Shown piece by piece: positions 49,144 through 61,245 of a stretch of DNA of 64,000 nucleotides; the stretch's first letter is position 1, and each line of letters starts with the position of its first letter. The position numbers were made by a program, and so were the translations under genes. The stretch is from Coleophoma eucalyptorum (lineage: Eukaryota; Ascomycota; Leotiomycetes; Helotiales; Dermateaceae): assembly GCA_026120035.1 (NCBI GenBank), contig JALRME010000037.1, forward strand, positions 62,001 through 126,000, read 5' to 3'. The notes under the pieces were generated by a model. That model was not told the origin of the DNA and did not search any database. It was given only the letters and a program-made list of their open reading frames with translations.

Positions 49144-49584
49144 TTACATAGAAGTCTCTGGTGGGTCCAAATAAGCTTCAACCTCAATTTCAATCACCAT
49201 CCCTGGTAGTCTCAAATTGGAGACTTCCACACTTGTCCATAGCGGCCTATGCATCTGCATTCTCGCCTGTAAGTGGGCAGCCGTCAACTCCAAGGTCTCT
49301 TTCAAACTGGTATGATAGGTTTTGACCACGTAAACATGTTTCCAGTCCGCCTGCGACCTCAATGACCTTAGCACCAGCAAAATGTTTTCACATGCTTGTC
49401 CAACCTGGTCCGATATGCCTGGCAACACATTGCCTTGAATATCCCAGCCCCCTTGGCCGCTAATCTTCAGTACATTCCCAATTGCGACACCTTGGGAGAA
49501 CCCGTAGTTATTGGAGATGAGGACAGCCTGGGAATTGTAGTTTGCGAATTTGGGAGTGTCCTTGTTCATGGTCTCCGTTTTCAA
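49144..49584 (-). CDS. RidA (YjgF/YER057c/UK114) family protein
   Basis: Single-exon ORF of 146 codons, the usual length. Family features: NNYGFSQGVAIGNVLKISGQ with GGWDIQGNVL near the start, then ISDQVGQACENILLVLRSLR (conserved QxxQxxxNxxxxL helix), WKHVYVVKTYHT (the vVkxxVyl strand) and RPLWTSVEVSNLRLPGMVIE with IEVEAYLD (the R-P-x-x-T-x-V-x-V-x-x-L-x-x-P-x-x-x-x-E-x-x-x-x-A core with the active-site Arg/Glu region). RidA proteins hydrolyse reactive enamine/imine intermediates; diverged fungal members also appear in natural-product clusters. Here it is 14 kb from the PKS, with no linking motif, so a general role is as likely. A second Met at residue 6 is an alternative start. Confidence 0.8.
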   Translation of the reverse strand: MKTETMNKDTPKFANYNSQAVLISNNYGFSQGVAIGNVLKISGQGGWDIQGNVLPGISDQVGQACENILLVLRSLRSQADWKHVYVVKTYHTSLKETLELTAAHLQARMQMHRPLWTSVEVSNLRLPGMVIEIEVEAYLDPPETSM

Positions 49585-51314
49585 AATTGTAGGCTAGGCA
49601 GAGGGCTTATAATGCGACGTTTAAGCTTTTATTTAAAAGTGAAAATATATTTGAAAGACGAAAACTGTCATGAAAGGCAGGTGTGCGGCATAGATTCAAA
49701 CGACAGCGCTAGCCATGTCACTGAGTCTCGATGCCAAGATGACTAAGTTTGACACTAAATTCTGAGACAGCCTAGATCTTGTCTGATACCAACCCGCACA
49801 GATTAGTGTAATCAAAACGAAAACAAAAGAGAATTGATCAAAGAAGCCTAAATATATCGGTTTTGGCTGCTGGACTCGGCAGGTTTGGTCGCTGTTTTGC
49901 GGCCTTGGCTGCTAGCTTAAGCTGTCTGAATACTCTCTCCAAAACTACATGCATTATTGAAGTCGCTTACCCAAAATGAGAAGTCTAGAGGCTGGAAATA
50001 GTCCCCCTTCTTTCACTAATCATAGCAGAGTAATCTCCTGTATCTTGATAGCTAGCTGTCCAAGTTATATATATATTCGCGACTTCTACACGTCCTTAGC
50101 TCTAACCTAGGTATGTTTATCGTTGTTGTAGCCGCCCTACTCTCCCTATGAACTCTCTACCCTAATAATACTATGGCTTCTATTATCCTCATCCGAGCAA
50201 AGGTGACTTTCCAAACTATCTAGATTGTTCCTAAATGACACTATTATACGAGCTGAATAGTAAAGGAGAAAGAGAAAAGCATGGTTAGTAGCGAAAACAA
50301 TCGATATATTAACATTGATCTAAACGAAAAACAATTCCTACACTGGATTTTGATAACATGAGAGTTAGTATCTACCAAATTAATTAGAAATTTATGAGAT
50401 ATACTTATGTCATATTTAGCTCCTTTTACACGGGCTTGACTTGCCATGTCTTCTCGTCACTATTCGCTTGATTAATGCACACTACATCGACAGAAAGAAC
50501 AATAGCATCCTCTATAGTGAGATTGTGAATCATAGCTGACAGGTTAATAATGTTCAGTACAAAGCGTATGTCTACTTAGAAACTTCTTGTTCTTATATAT
50601 TAAGTCCAGATTTCTTTACTAGGTGGAAATTTGACTCTAAACGCTGGCCTAGAATGAGATAGACAGAACTGACAGATAAAATTCTATTCTGTCCATTCGG
50701 TGACTAGATTAAATGATACTCATACTATTTATTATATTACGGGCTTGATTGTAAGTCTGATACTAGGGGAGAGAGTCGCAGCAGATCATAGAGGGAAGAA
50801 TACTTATTCAGCGGGCAAGTTGCGGGGTGGATACTGGCCTCCAATCGCCATAGATCAAGGACGGGGCATGGGGCGAAGTGGGGGGGAAGAGCGCCAGCCG
50901 CCAAACATATTAAAGACAGAACTTAATTCCCCGGGGATGGTGGCTCTACAATGGTCTAGCTAATATGTGAATTGCTTTATTGACTGTATGAGCGGGTACT
51001 AGTCTGGGCTTTGGCTTAACGCAAACATCGTCTAAGTGGCACGGGCTAAACCTTAATTTCAACATACAAAAAACAATCAAACAAACTATATTTGCTAAAA
51101 AACAATGATTATTGGATAAGAAATCGAAGTTAGAGATATTCCCTAGGTACTAGTGAGTACGCAGTGATTATCTTAGGGCTCAAGTGTCTAACCCTAACAC
51201 TATAGCGTGGTCTGGCTGATCACACGTGACATGAACCTCAACCTCACCGTGTTAGACAAAGAGAACTTGGGGGAGCAGGATGGCATTGCGATACAGCTAC
51301 CGCCTAACTTCGGT
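49585..51314. other. AT-rich spacer, no gene called
   Basis: Long AT-rich stretch with short ORFs only (at most 116 codons, mostly antisense overlaps). Around 50830-50940 a locally GC-rich patch occurs without a domain. No RNA gene recognised. Confidence 0.4.
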
Positions 51315-51394
51315 CTTGGCGACAGTCGAAGCGCTGAGTCTCCGCAACTCCGGGTTTGGCGACAGTTGAAGCGCCGAGTCTCCGCAACTTCGCT
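51315..51394 (+). repeat. 40-bp tandem duplication
   Basis: Two adjacent copies of about 40 bp (51315-51354 and 51355-51394) share TTGGCGACAG(T)(C/T)GAAGCG and GAGTCTCCGCAACT. They differ at a few positions, chiefly C/T changes. The duplication lies about 600 bp upstream of the Gag-transporter gene. Confidence 0.7.
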
Positions 51395-52002
51395 TTAAAA
51401 TGCCGATGAGAAGTTCCATTGGCATTCTCCCAGAGCGCAAAGTTGACACTTGGCATATAACACATTTGGCAATATAATAGTTCTATGATAGTATAGAGTG
51501 AAGCACTTCTGTTACCCCGTCGGTTCCTTCGCCTACCATGGTTGCGTCGCAGAAATGGCGGGAGTCGCAAACGTGCTCCACAACATGTCTTTGATTGCTT
51601 GGCTAAGAACAAAGGGAATATTGGCATGGAGGAAATGTTTTTCCAAACAATGTTACATGATACAAGGCGAGACATGGGCTCTTGGCTCTTCGCTCTCTAG
51701 CTGGTCATGGCCAATCCGATGGGAGGATTCGATGCGATTGCTATCTTTCCTCTAGGCATTGATCAGTGAATATAGAAAGAACTCTTACCCACGGGGACAT
51801 TGTGCCTCCGCCTCTCTCATATATGTTTTGAGGAGTCCACTGCCCTGGAAATCTCGATTTCATTGTCCTTCATATTATTTATTCAAAGGCCTTATAAGTG
51901 CGGAGACGGGAAAAAGCAGACTCCACTCCGGCTTGCTCGACCTTACCTGCGAACATCACAAGAAACAAGACACCGCCGCCATCGAGATTAAGAAACAGAA
52001 GT

Positions 52003-52720
52003 ATGGAAGGTTTCATGGTTATTCCCTTTATGGGGATGCCTGGTGAAGATGTCGAGGATACTATCTCTTCTGTAGAAATCGCATACGCAGCGAGAGGATT
52101 GGATTCGACGTTGAATGCAGAACTGCGCGGGAAAGCAATGGCACTGATGTTGCGAAACGCCATACAAGGACTGGATGACAGTGAAGACAGCCCTAAGTCG
52201 TTCGTGGCCGATCTGGATAAGACTACATTGAATGATTTTTCTCTGCTGTCTGCGAAACTCAAAGAAAGATTTCCTGTCGTCAAAAGAGAACGGAGAAAAA
52301 GCCGCCTTCAATTTTTCGAAGAGGTGACTACTCTTCAGCAACAGCCGGGAGAGACAGTTCAGGAATACGTGAAGCGAGCTAGGCGTATTGCAGCGGGCAT
52401 TGAAATTTACGATCGTGAAGCCCTCAATACCAAATTTATTCAGGGCATTCGAAATGTTGGACTTCGCATCTCAGTCAGAACTTTGATGGCAACCAAGGGA
52501 GAAGTTACAACGGGTCCATTCGAAACAGTGGCAGGGGCAACCCTGGAATTAGCAGACGAAGATATGCTAGAAACACCAGCCCCAATAGGCAAGCAAGCAA
52601 GAAGACAACCAGCAGATGCATCCGGCGACGTCCATTCAAGAGATAAGACGGAACTTCGAGCCAAACGCCAATCTTCTCAAAGGCCATCCGCTCCTAGATC
52701 AGTGGCTGCTTCCATCAGAT
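52003..52720 (+). mobile_element. Retrotransposon Gag-like domain (part of a chimeric gene)
   Basis: About 240 codons with a capsid-like pattern of LTR-retrotransposon Gag: IPFMGMPGEDVEDTISSVEI, LRGKAMALMLRNAI, LLSAKLKERFPVVKRE, then LQFFEEVTTLQQQPGETVQE with YVKRARRIA and LNTKFIQGIRN. The L-QxPGExVxEYxxRxRxIA block corresponds to the major-homology-like region of Retrotrans_gag proteins. No CCHC zinc knuckle, protease or polymerase follows. Instead the frame continues through a Ser/Arg-rich linker into a transporter. The domain assignment is by motif memory and should be verified by profile search. Confidence 0.6.
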
Positions 52721-54585
52721 CATCTTCATCCAGATCAATCGCTTCTGTGACAGCTGTTGGATCCAGGCTTCGGGGACTCACCGGACATAATCTCTCGCTT
52801 GCCCAACTCATCCTTATTGTAGCTCCTAGTTTTATCCTGTTCGGATATAATCAAGCTGGCGTAGGAGGTCTTCTCTCGGTAATGTGCCTCGTCTCCCAAA
52901 TTTATGTTTGTGACTAATTAATATATGAAGCTCAATGACTGGACAAAACAATTTCCTGCAATTGATACCACACATACGACCGGTGCTACTAAACTCCATA
53001 ATGCTACTATCCAGGGTGTTGTAGTCGCTGTGTTCGTTCTTGGCGCATTGGTTGGTGCATTCTCTTGCATGTATACCGGCGACTACTTCGGCCGACGAAA
53101 GAATATTTTTGCGGCCGCGATTCTGACCTTGATTGGCGAGGCAGTATGCTGTAGCTCCTTCGCCCTCGCGCAGTTTGTTATCGGCAGGACAATAATTGGT
53201 CTCGGAATTGGCATCCTGAGTGCGACCGTTCCAGTCTGGCAGGCTGAGTGTAGTTCAGCTGCCAACCGAGGAAAACATGTCGTTCTGGATGGACTATTTA
53301 TCACGTATGTCATGCCCACATCTGCGGAGCCACGGTGACTTATGGACTTTACTGACTGCACAGTTTTGGATATACCCTCGAGGCATGGATCAATCTCGGC
53401 TTCTTTCAAATAAAAACTGGATCGTTGTCCTGGAGGATTCCACTCGCTATCCCATGCTTCTTTTCCCTCATTCTGATGGCAAGTATCTTCTTCATGCCTG
53501 AATCACCTCGCTGGCTCATACAAGTCGGCCGAGTCGAAGAGGGCCGAGAGAATCTCTCCGCCCTCAAGGATTTACCTCTTCATCACCGCACGATCTCCGC
53601 AGAGATTGAAGGTATTCAATATTCATTAGAGGAATCCTCTGCTAAACCTGCGTCTATGATGGATATTTTTTCCAACAACGACGAGAAGCTGTTCTATCGC
53701 TTCTGCCTCTGCATTCTGCTTCAATTTTTTCAGCAAATGTCAGGGAGCAACCTCATTTCTGTCTATGCTCCTGTGATTTTTCAACAGAATCTACAGCTGG
53801 ATAGCCAATTGACCAGAATTCTAACCGGAGGAGCCTTGACGTGGAAGTTTCTCTCCTCATTCATTGCATTCTTCACTATTGATAGATATGGACGTCGTGC
53901 TCTATTTATGTTTAGTGGCTTTGGGTTTGTTCCCCTGCCCTGCAGATATACAGTTTTAACGATGTTATAGAATGGGTAGCTGTATGCTCGCCTTAACGAT
54001 TTGTACATCTTTTCCGCCCAGCAATAAAGCCGCCTCCGTTGCAGGTGCTTTCTTCATATACATGGTAAACTTTGCCTCACGACTTATTATTATAACCACT
54101 AAACTGAAATAGTTCAACTTCTTCGTGCCCATTGGCTTCCTTGGGGCGAACTTCCTCTACTGTGCTGAAGTCGCACCCTCTAGACTGAGAGTCAGCATGT
54201 CTGCCATCTCAACCGCTAACCACTGGCTCTGGTAGTAACCTCCACTACACTCAAACAGGTTTATACTAACAGTTTCAGGAATTTTGTTATTGTAATGGTC
54301 ACCCCTGTAGCAATTTCAAGTCTCGGCTTCAAATACTTCATTGTGTTCGCCGTTGTTAGCTACTGCATACCGGCATCTGTATACTTTTTCTATCCGGAAA
54401 CCATGGGCCAAAGTCTCGAGCAAATCAACTCTGTGTTCCGCGAAAACAAGACACCCAGAGCTATTGTTAAAGCAGCTAATTTGCTGGCAGCCGCTGGGGC
54501 GGTGTATGAGAATAGTGACACAGAGAAAGATGTCGAGCAGGAGATAGAGTCTGCTAGTTTTTCGAAGGATGCTAGTTTGAAATAA
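52003..54585 (+). CDS. Chimeric Gag-like / MFS sugar transporter
   Basis: Exons 52003-52878, 52931-53304, 53364-53924, 53971-54064, 54113-54231 and 54279-54585 join in frame to 776 residues, against about 500-560 for the family. Residues 1-240 are Gag-like. A Ser/Arg-rich linker follows (to about 262), and from about 265 a complete sugar transporter: LAQLILIVAPSFILFGYNQA (helix 1), GDYFGRRKN, PESPRWLIQ, LQFFQQMSGSNLISVYAP, DRYGRRAL and the end motif YPETMGQSLEQI. All 12 helices and signature motifs are intact. No in-frame ATG lies between about 52570 and helix 1, so the usual short transporter N-terminus and its own Met are absent and the join does not look like two adjacent genes. The transporter would move hexoses or related polyols at the plasma membrane. 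How the Gag part affects it is unknown. An upstream 5' exon or an unseen intron is the main alternative. Confidence 0.72.
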
Positions 54586-56791
54586 ATAATCCATGACTGT
54601 GCAGAAGCCGGAGGTCCAAAGCCGGAGAGCGGGTGCCGGTTCTGTTTTATAAAGGCAACAACTACGAATAGGAGGGAAGACCATGAACCGATAGAGATAG
54701 TTCAATTTAGATTTGTGAATTGGGTTTATTAAGTAAGGATCTAAAATAGAAAAACTCACTTTGGATTTCCAGCTATAGCTTGTAATTGTAGGGCTTAATA
54801 GATTTTATTCCGGTTAAGCCAAACGTATATTGGATCAAGAGAATTATACAGATTCCATTACAAAATTGACAGCCTGCCCCGAGGTCAATCTTGGACACTC
54901 AGTTACGATAAAACTTCTACTGATCCTATAGCCATGATTATGTGATATTAGGAATCATTCGTATGAGGCTTCTAGTTTTACTTGTGCTTTTGTCGTATTG
55001 CCTTAGTGCTCTAAAGTACGAAACTGAACTATCGTAGTCACAGTGCCAATTTACAACATTTGAATCCTTTACAAAGCAATATTCCAATTATCAAGAAAAC
55101 TTTACTAATTTTGCGAAAATCGTTTCTTTAGTATATTGTCAAAAGAATATCACCAAACAAATTAATTTCTTCAGCGTATGCGTCTCTAGATCAATAAGAA
55201 GGCTGACTTGCTTCAATTTTATGAGCTTCCGAAATGCTCTTTGGGCTTTTCTTCCAGCATGATTAAGTCCGCGTACTTCATTTCCAGCATATTACATTGA
55301 CTACCGAAGTCATTCCAGCAGGTGGATGTGGAATATCAATGACAGATACTAGAGGAAGAAAGATACTAGAGTCAGCTAGGGAAGGTTATCGACTGGCACG
55401 ATGAAGTCTCTAGAATTTGATATAGAGACGATAATAGTTTTACAAATCCTTCAAGTAATAACGGGTGTTGGTAGCTGCACAGAAACCGGGCGCACTGCAG
55501 GATACATGCTCGCCTCTTTTTCCGTCGACCACCCCCATCAGAGTTTTGGTCTTGAAATCCGACGCCTTCTCGCCCATGATTCGTTCTTCTTATCGCTATA
55601 CATTCGCGGGTTATAGCTTATCAACTTACAAAGCTTATGTAGAGTGATGCTTGCTCGTTCCCTTGTATTATCACACATTTTCATATCATTAAACTCAATA
55701 GATAAGAAACTATTACTGGGCTTGGATATGGCAGTTAAGTCTTCATAGGTGTGTATTGGTTCATTTTTGACTCTTGGTGAGTTATGTATGCTCACAGTTT
55801 GATAGATGGCGAGGTTTGGGATCTGGATGGTCTTGAATGGGACTTTTAAAGTTTCGTATAAGATAATCATTTGCTATTACGAGTGAAATAGTGCGAGGCC
55901 TGAAGATTCTGTCCATAGTGGTCACTAGGGCGGTTTCCACGAGTATGGTATTCGAAGATCGCATCCGCCAAAACAAATAGATACCGGATGATTTTGAATG
56001 CATGCAGTAAAAATTCAAATGGGAAGTTGTAAGGCTTTTGGTGTTTATATGAATTTATAATATTTCCCACTTGAATTAAAACTCGAAGCTCTACATGTAT
56101 TCTCCTTTTCCAAGCAATAAATATCCAGACAACTAGGTCAATCCTGTCGCTACCTTGCAACCTTGCTAGAGAAAAAGCATTTCGCAATGGCAGTTTCTGC
56201 TGTAAAGATCCACTAAATGCTGATGTGATACAAGAGTTCAGTGCGAAGAAGACCTCCTATAAAGAACCTAGTCGTTAGTTAAGCCCAATCACTGCTCCGT
56301 GAATCGGACAATGCAGAATTTCTGAATTATTCGAATATGCACTAGATCTCTTGCAACGTCGATTTCCACTTCTGTAGCCAGAATATGTGTGATAAGATAG
56401 CACTGCGTTAAATTTGCTCTTACCCTCAGCTAACTTGGACTCTCAACTCTGCCTATCTTGGCGCAGCGGAAATTTTGATTAGCCATTACCTCCCGCTTCT
56501 ATGAAAATTTAAGCTGTTGAATGCTATCATCGACAACGCTAATAAGGTCTGCAACGATGAATTTACTGCATTTTGCGGTAATCTGCCTATACAAAATCTA
56601 TAATACCACCACATCAATTTGACTTTGAAACATTGAACCAATACACCATCTCGGAGAAAAGTTCGAAATACAGGTGCTGCACCTTGATGCACCCAGAGAT
56701 ATTCTATGAGTAAGAATCAAAACAAGTATTTCACATGTATATAAATTTCTTTTGCTTATATACTGTTGGCTGATATCTATATATTCGCAGA
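54586..56791. other. AT-rich spacer, no gene called
   Basis: About 2.2 kb downstream of the chimeric transporter. ORFs reach 110 codons but overlap in several frames without domains. Nothing recognised on either strand. Confidence 0.45.
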
Positions 56792-58649
56792 TTAGTAGAC
56801 ATACTCAAAGTTTGGGTTCTCCTTGTCTGTAATATCATCAAACGCTGTAGAATTAAGATCGTAACTTTCATCCATTCTTCCCTCTGCAATTAGCTGTGCA
56901 CGAAGCTTTTCTTTTTTCTTGTTCTCCCAGATAAAGACGTAACGGAAGATGAAGAAGAGACCAAGCTCAATGAAGTTGGCGAAGAGCAACGAACCGATTC
57001 CAAGTTTATAGGTTGGCGCTTGGTCAGTTTTGTAAAAGAAGGGCGAGGCAATGTTGCCTACACATGCTCCAAACCAGATCATGCCCGAAAGTATCATCTT
57101 CTTGGATTGCCCACCAGTGTTAGAAGTGACTAGCGACAAGCTGAGCACGAATGAAGCTTGGTATGACCCGGTCATGTAGCTAAAACAAGTCAGCACGCGT
57201 CTCTGCCAATCTGATAGAAGGATCGTTGACTTACAAGCACACTAGCCGACCTATATATGCTTTTTCAGGAGCCAGCAGAAAGCCCAATCCGCCGGCGATT
57301 GTTGGGAGCATGAATGCAGCGCAAATAAGAGTCCGGCTGTTCTTTGGAAGGTATCTGTTGCAGAGCGCTCCCAGCCCTATCCAAATAACGACAAGAGCTC
57401 CTTGAGGGATACCAAGAAGGCTTGTGTGAAGGGTGTCGAACCCTAGGCCCTTAATAACAAGCGTTGAAAAGTTCGAGATGCCACCATTAGGAATGTTTCC
57501 AACGAAACCAAGTAAGGTGAAGAGCCAGGTCTTGTAGTCAAAATATGCCTCTTTAATCTGACCCCAGTTAATGCGGCGCTGCTCGATGCCAGTCTGATTC
57601 CTTCTCATACGGGCGATCATCAGCAACTTCTCGTCATGCGAGAAGCCCCAGAAGGTGGTGGGCGAATTGGGAAGCAGGATGAATAAGATGATCCCCCAAC
57701 CCGAGCAGGCAGCACCCACTATGATGAACTCATATCTCCATGATTGAAGAGCCCCCTTAATATGACCAATTCCATAGCCTGCTAACGATTAGCATTTCGT
57801 TCAACCTGTACTCTCTTAAAACTAACCGATCAGTCCACCTCCGGCTACTCCGACTCCTGCATTGCATTAGCTGTTATTCTTCTGACTTAGGTACTCCCAG
57901 GAAATTTTTAATAGAGTCCATGGCAAAATATGTTACACACCATTAAAAATATACCATGCTGCAATCCGAGAGGGCTGCTCCGCTCTTGTGTAATACATCG
58001 ATGTAATCAGCATAAATGCTGGATCGGCAATGGCCTCAAAAGCCCCTGACAGGATTCGGAGAGCAGCCAATGTCACGAAATTCTGTGAAGCCGCTTGTGC
58101 CATCAATAGAACCCCCCACATAAAAATGTTGAATGCGAGATACCATCCAGGGCGGCATCTTTGCATGATTAAATTCGAGGGGATGGCCCAGAAGAGCCAT
58201 CCGAAGTAAAAGAGAGACGAGAGCCATGAATATTCAGTACTGGCAAGCTTTAGATCCGTTTTCAGACCAAAGATAGCCGCGTATGAAAGAGTCGTTTTGT
58301 CAATATACTGCAGGACGCGACATACACCTTAGAGATTGTCCTAAGAGTTTGGGTCTAGTGATGGATAACTGGATCAACTACGTACATAAAAGACGTAACA
58401 AATTCCCAACAGAGGGATGATACGTCGATCAAGCTTGCTTTTCAGTCTCTTCTCATCTGCCTGATCAATGGACTCATCAGAGGGGTATCGTGCGATGGCC
58501 TCTGCGTATATTTCAGGATGTTGTTGTTTTCTTAAGGCATCCCTGACCTCGTTGGCAACCTTGGCATTAATACCATCGTAAGCAATGCTCTCGACGTTCT
58601 CCATCTGAGTAGCCTCGTACTCTTCGTCCTTAGTGATCGTGGCAGCCAT
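56792..58649 (-). CDS. MFS allantoate-permease (Dal5)-type transporter
   Basis: Exons 58386-58649, 57941-58307, 57827-57856, 57235-57778 and 56792-57179 join in frame to 530 residues; exon 3 is only 30 nt. An 80-residue cytosolic N-terminus leads to EKRLKSKLDRRIIPLLGICY and YIDKTTLSYAAIFGLKTDL, the DxKxLxRKxDxxIxPxLxxxYxxxYxDKxxLxYA entry of the anion:cation symporter (Dal5/Tna1) branch. WLFWAIPSNLIMQR, ALRILSGAFEAIADPAFMLI and LPNSPTTFWGFSHDEK follow as expected. Relatives import allantoate, nicotinate, pantothenate or other organic anions through the plasma membrane. The substrate is not predictable. All splice sites are GT-AG and no defect is seen. Confidence 0.85.
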
Positions 58650-59858
58650 TTTCAGGAAGTTGTGGCGATAGTGAATATCTTGACCAGAGATAAGTACAGC
58701 TCAACCAAGCATGCAAGAAGAAAGAGGAAAGAGGGTAGAACTTTATATAGCTGCGCAACTATGGTAACAATTATTCCTGCACTAATAATGTAGTTGATTA
58801 ACGAGTCATGGCTTCATTTTTAGATCACCCTTTTCTATTCCCTCAGGACCCCACGTTTGTGGTTCAGAATTTCCACCTCCCCACGGGGGGGAAGCAGCTC
58901 ATAGGCCTTTATTCTGTGGGGTTCTTAGCCTCCGATCATCGCTGGCGGTGTACATATTTGGAGGTGTTTGTGGTGCTGTTACGAACGAGACGGAAACAAA
59001 TTTATGCGTCTAATTATCCACCAATAGAAGGTAGTCCGTAGTGCTAACAGCTGGTTCTTTAGCGAGGCAGGTTGTGATATCATAGACTTACAGATTACTT
59101 GCTTCACTCAATATCTGACGATTGTTAGAAGTCACATGATTATACATGAGGTCTAGCCGAAAGGTGGTTATTAGTAGCAGTATTCGTAAATAACTATCAC
59201 TAAGATCGATCCAGTTGCGTAGGACATTGACTGAATTACTAGGATCCAAGAAAGAAGTAAAACGAAGGTAAAGGCGAGCTTGCAAGTGTGTTTATAAATA
59301 CTACCGCAGCTGACCGCCTTTGTGCCCGGCACTTGCTTCGGCAACATATGATATCTGACTGTCGTCAAGTGTCAAATCATTTGACTTCTATTAAGTGGGG
59401 CAAGAGGAAATCTTCTCCAAGCGCAAGTCATGGTAGTGAGATTGGTAGGAGACAATCAAAAGAGTTTGCACATCCTCTGTATTTGAATGCCTCAAAACCT
59501 CAAAGGGCGAGACTCCCATCTTCAGTGAAGCCTATTACAGTTACCAATATCCAACCACCAGCATGGCAAGTAGTTTTAACGATAGCTTTGAGCTAGAAAG
59601 TTGATTTTACCAAGGCAAAAGTAATCTAGATTGCAATATGTTTTCGGAGGAATCCGGTCTGGCAAGTGGCCATGCAGTTCTCCTTTACTTAGATCCTCGG
59701 TTTTATTCAAGTGACTTAACCTTACAAGACATATTCGATATACTTGAATCTCCGGTAGCGTTTAGAATTGATATAGCGCCACAACCTCGGTTTCACCTGT
59801 ATATAATCTGGTATTCTAATCTCCAACTCCTAATTTTCTAGAAATTTAGCATGGCTCT
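58650..59858. other. Intergenic up to the assembly gap
   Basis: The first 150 bp are the promoter side of the Dal5-type gene. Further right, ORFs of up to 102 codons (59288-59596) have no recognisable domain. Confidence 0.35.
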
Positions 59859-59955
59859 NNNNNNNNNNNNNNNNNNNNNNNNNNNNNNNNNNNNNNNNNN
59901 NNNNNNNNNNNNNNNNNNNNNNNNNNNNNNNNNNNNNNNNNNNNNNNNNNNNNNN
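59859..59955. other. Assembly gap (97 N)
   Basis: Run of N from 59859 to 59955. The sequence right after it is a direct repeat, so the gap probably marks a repeat array the assembler could not resolve; the true length is unknown. Confidence 0.95.
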
Positions 59956-60196
59956 TCTTTTTTATCCATAGTAAAATTAAGATATAGTGTATATGGGGCT
60001 CTACTAAGATTATAATATCTATTGAAGGTGCAAAAATGTGTAGATTAGAAAAGCTGAACAGGAGTAACCTCCTCCTTCTTTGGCTCCTCCTCGGCTCTTT
60101 TTTATCCATAGTAAAATTAAGATATAGTGTATATGGGGCTCTACTAAGATTATAATATCTATTGAAGGTGCAAAAATGTGTAGATTAGAAAAGCTG
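59956..60196 (+). repeat. 101-bp exact direct repeat, period 140
   Basis: Bases 59956-60056 recur identically at 60096-60196. Both start TCTTTTTTATCCATAGTAAA and end TTAGAAAAGCTG. The 39-bp segment between them (GAACAGGAGTAACCTCCTCC-like) is the rest of a 140-bp unit. The first copy begins exactly where the N gap ends, so more units may be hidden in the gap. Confidence 0.9.
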
Positions 60197-60665
60197 CAAA
60201 CTACGTGCTATATACAAAGTAATATAGCCTTAGGATTAGCAAGGCCCCATTGCACTAGAATGGGAGGGAGATCCATTGTCAATAAAACCATTTATAGGCA
60301 AGGAAAGAATTTACTTGGAGTAAGAAAAACTATTTATAGGCTCGTAAACTCCTTTCATCTTCCAAGGGGGCGCTTGTACAAGAGATATTACCAAACGCCT
60401 CTGAGCATGGCTTGAAATAATTTCAGAATTGTCCTCTACGACATCTATTGAATTTGATATGATAATCAATTTTGGAAAAGTTCGACTACTTATTTATGAT
60501 TGTTTATTACTTTCATGTGCCAAGCAAGTCAATGAGATGGTGATTGTGACGAGACTACTTTATTCTCCTAAGCGACAGCCTGAAAAGTACTTGCTATCGT
60601 CGAAGTTGGCGGAATTTAATAAAAGCTAGTAATAAGTAGCTTTGCCCAAAGATTTTTCATAAACT

Positions 60666-60880
60666 ACAGCTGCAGCTGGGAACAAAATTTGCACCACGAA
60701 ATATCGCGTGTTTGGCACGAGGAGTAGGGTAGCTCGGGTAGTTCCGATGACTCCTCGCGAAATATGCATGCACTAAGTGGAGTCGACAATACTGCGACGC
60801 GGAATTCCGAGGACGCTGGGTACCGAGCATCATATTACGCTCTGAGGCAGTTGACCTACATGCATCTGAAAATGACGCAT
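60666..60880 (+). repeat. Duplicated intergenic block, left copy
   Basis: Two blocks here match the region upstream of the DHA1-type MFS gene in the same orientation. CTGCAGCTGGGAACAAAATT with GGCACGAGGA (60669-60724) resembles 63252-63306. CGGAATTCCGAGGACGCT with TACCGAGCATC, CTCTGAGG and ATGACGCA (60800-60878) resembles 63466-63548. The copies flank the MFS gene, which suggests an old tandem duplication with loss of one unit. Confidence 0.65.
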
Positions 60881-61245
60881 ATTTGTGACGTATACCTAGG
60901 TACTTTCGAATTTCTTAGGACCAACTTTAAATTTACTACTTAGAGCTAGGAAAATGCAAAAGCTATTCTTATTCCTGGCCTTGACATACGAAAACTGTAG
61001 TTTCATTTGCAGGTAGTTACCATCCTTATGTAATGACTTGTTGGAATATATACCACCATACGAAGTAGGAAAGGTGAACCGAAAGAAGGGGGAGTGAAAA
61101 TAGATATCTATATTAGTTTACAGCCATGATAACAGATTAAAGAATCATAATATCCTAAGCGTACATCCAGTTTTAAACTCTACACCTTTTAACAAATTTT
61201 TGATATTCTCAGTTCTATAAAATAGTCATCAACTCTAATATATTC

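Noticed and set aside
40422..49584. Extending the biosynthetic cluster to the right to include regulator, MFS, GST-like and RidA-like genes
   Set aside because: They are separated from the PKS by several kb of decayed sequence and the 13-bp core motif was not found upstream of them; membership is possible but unsupported.
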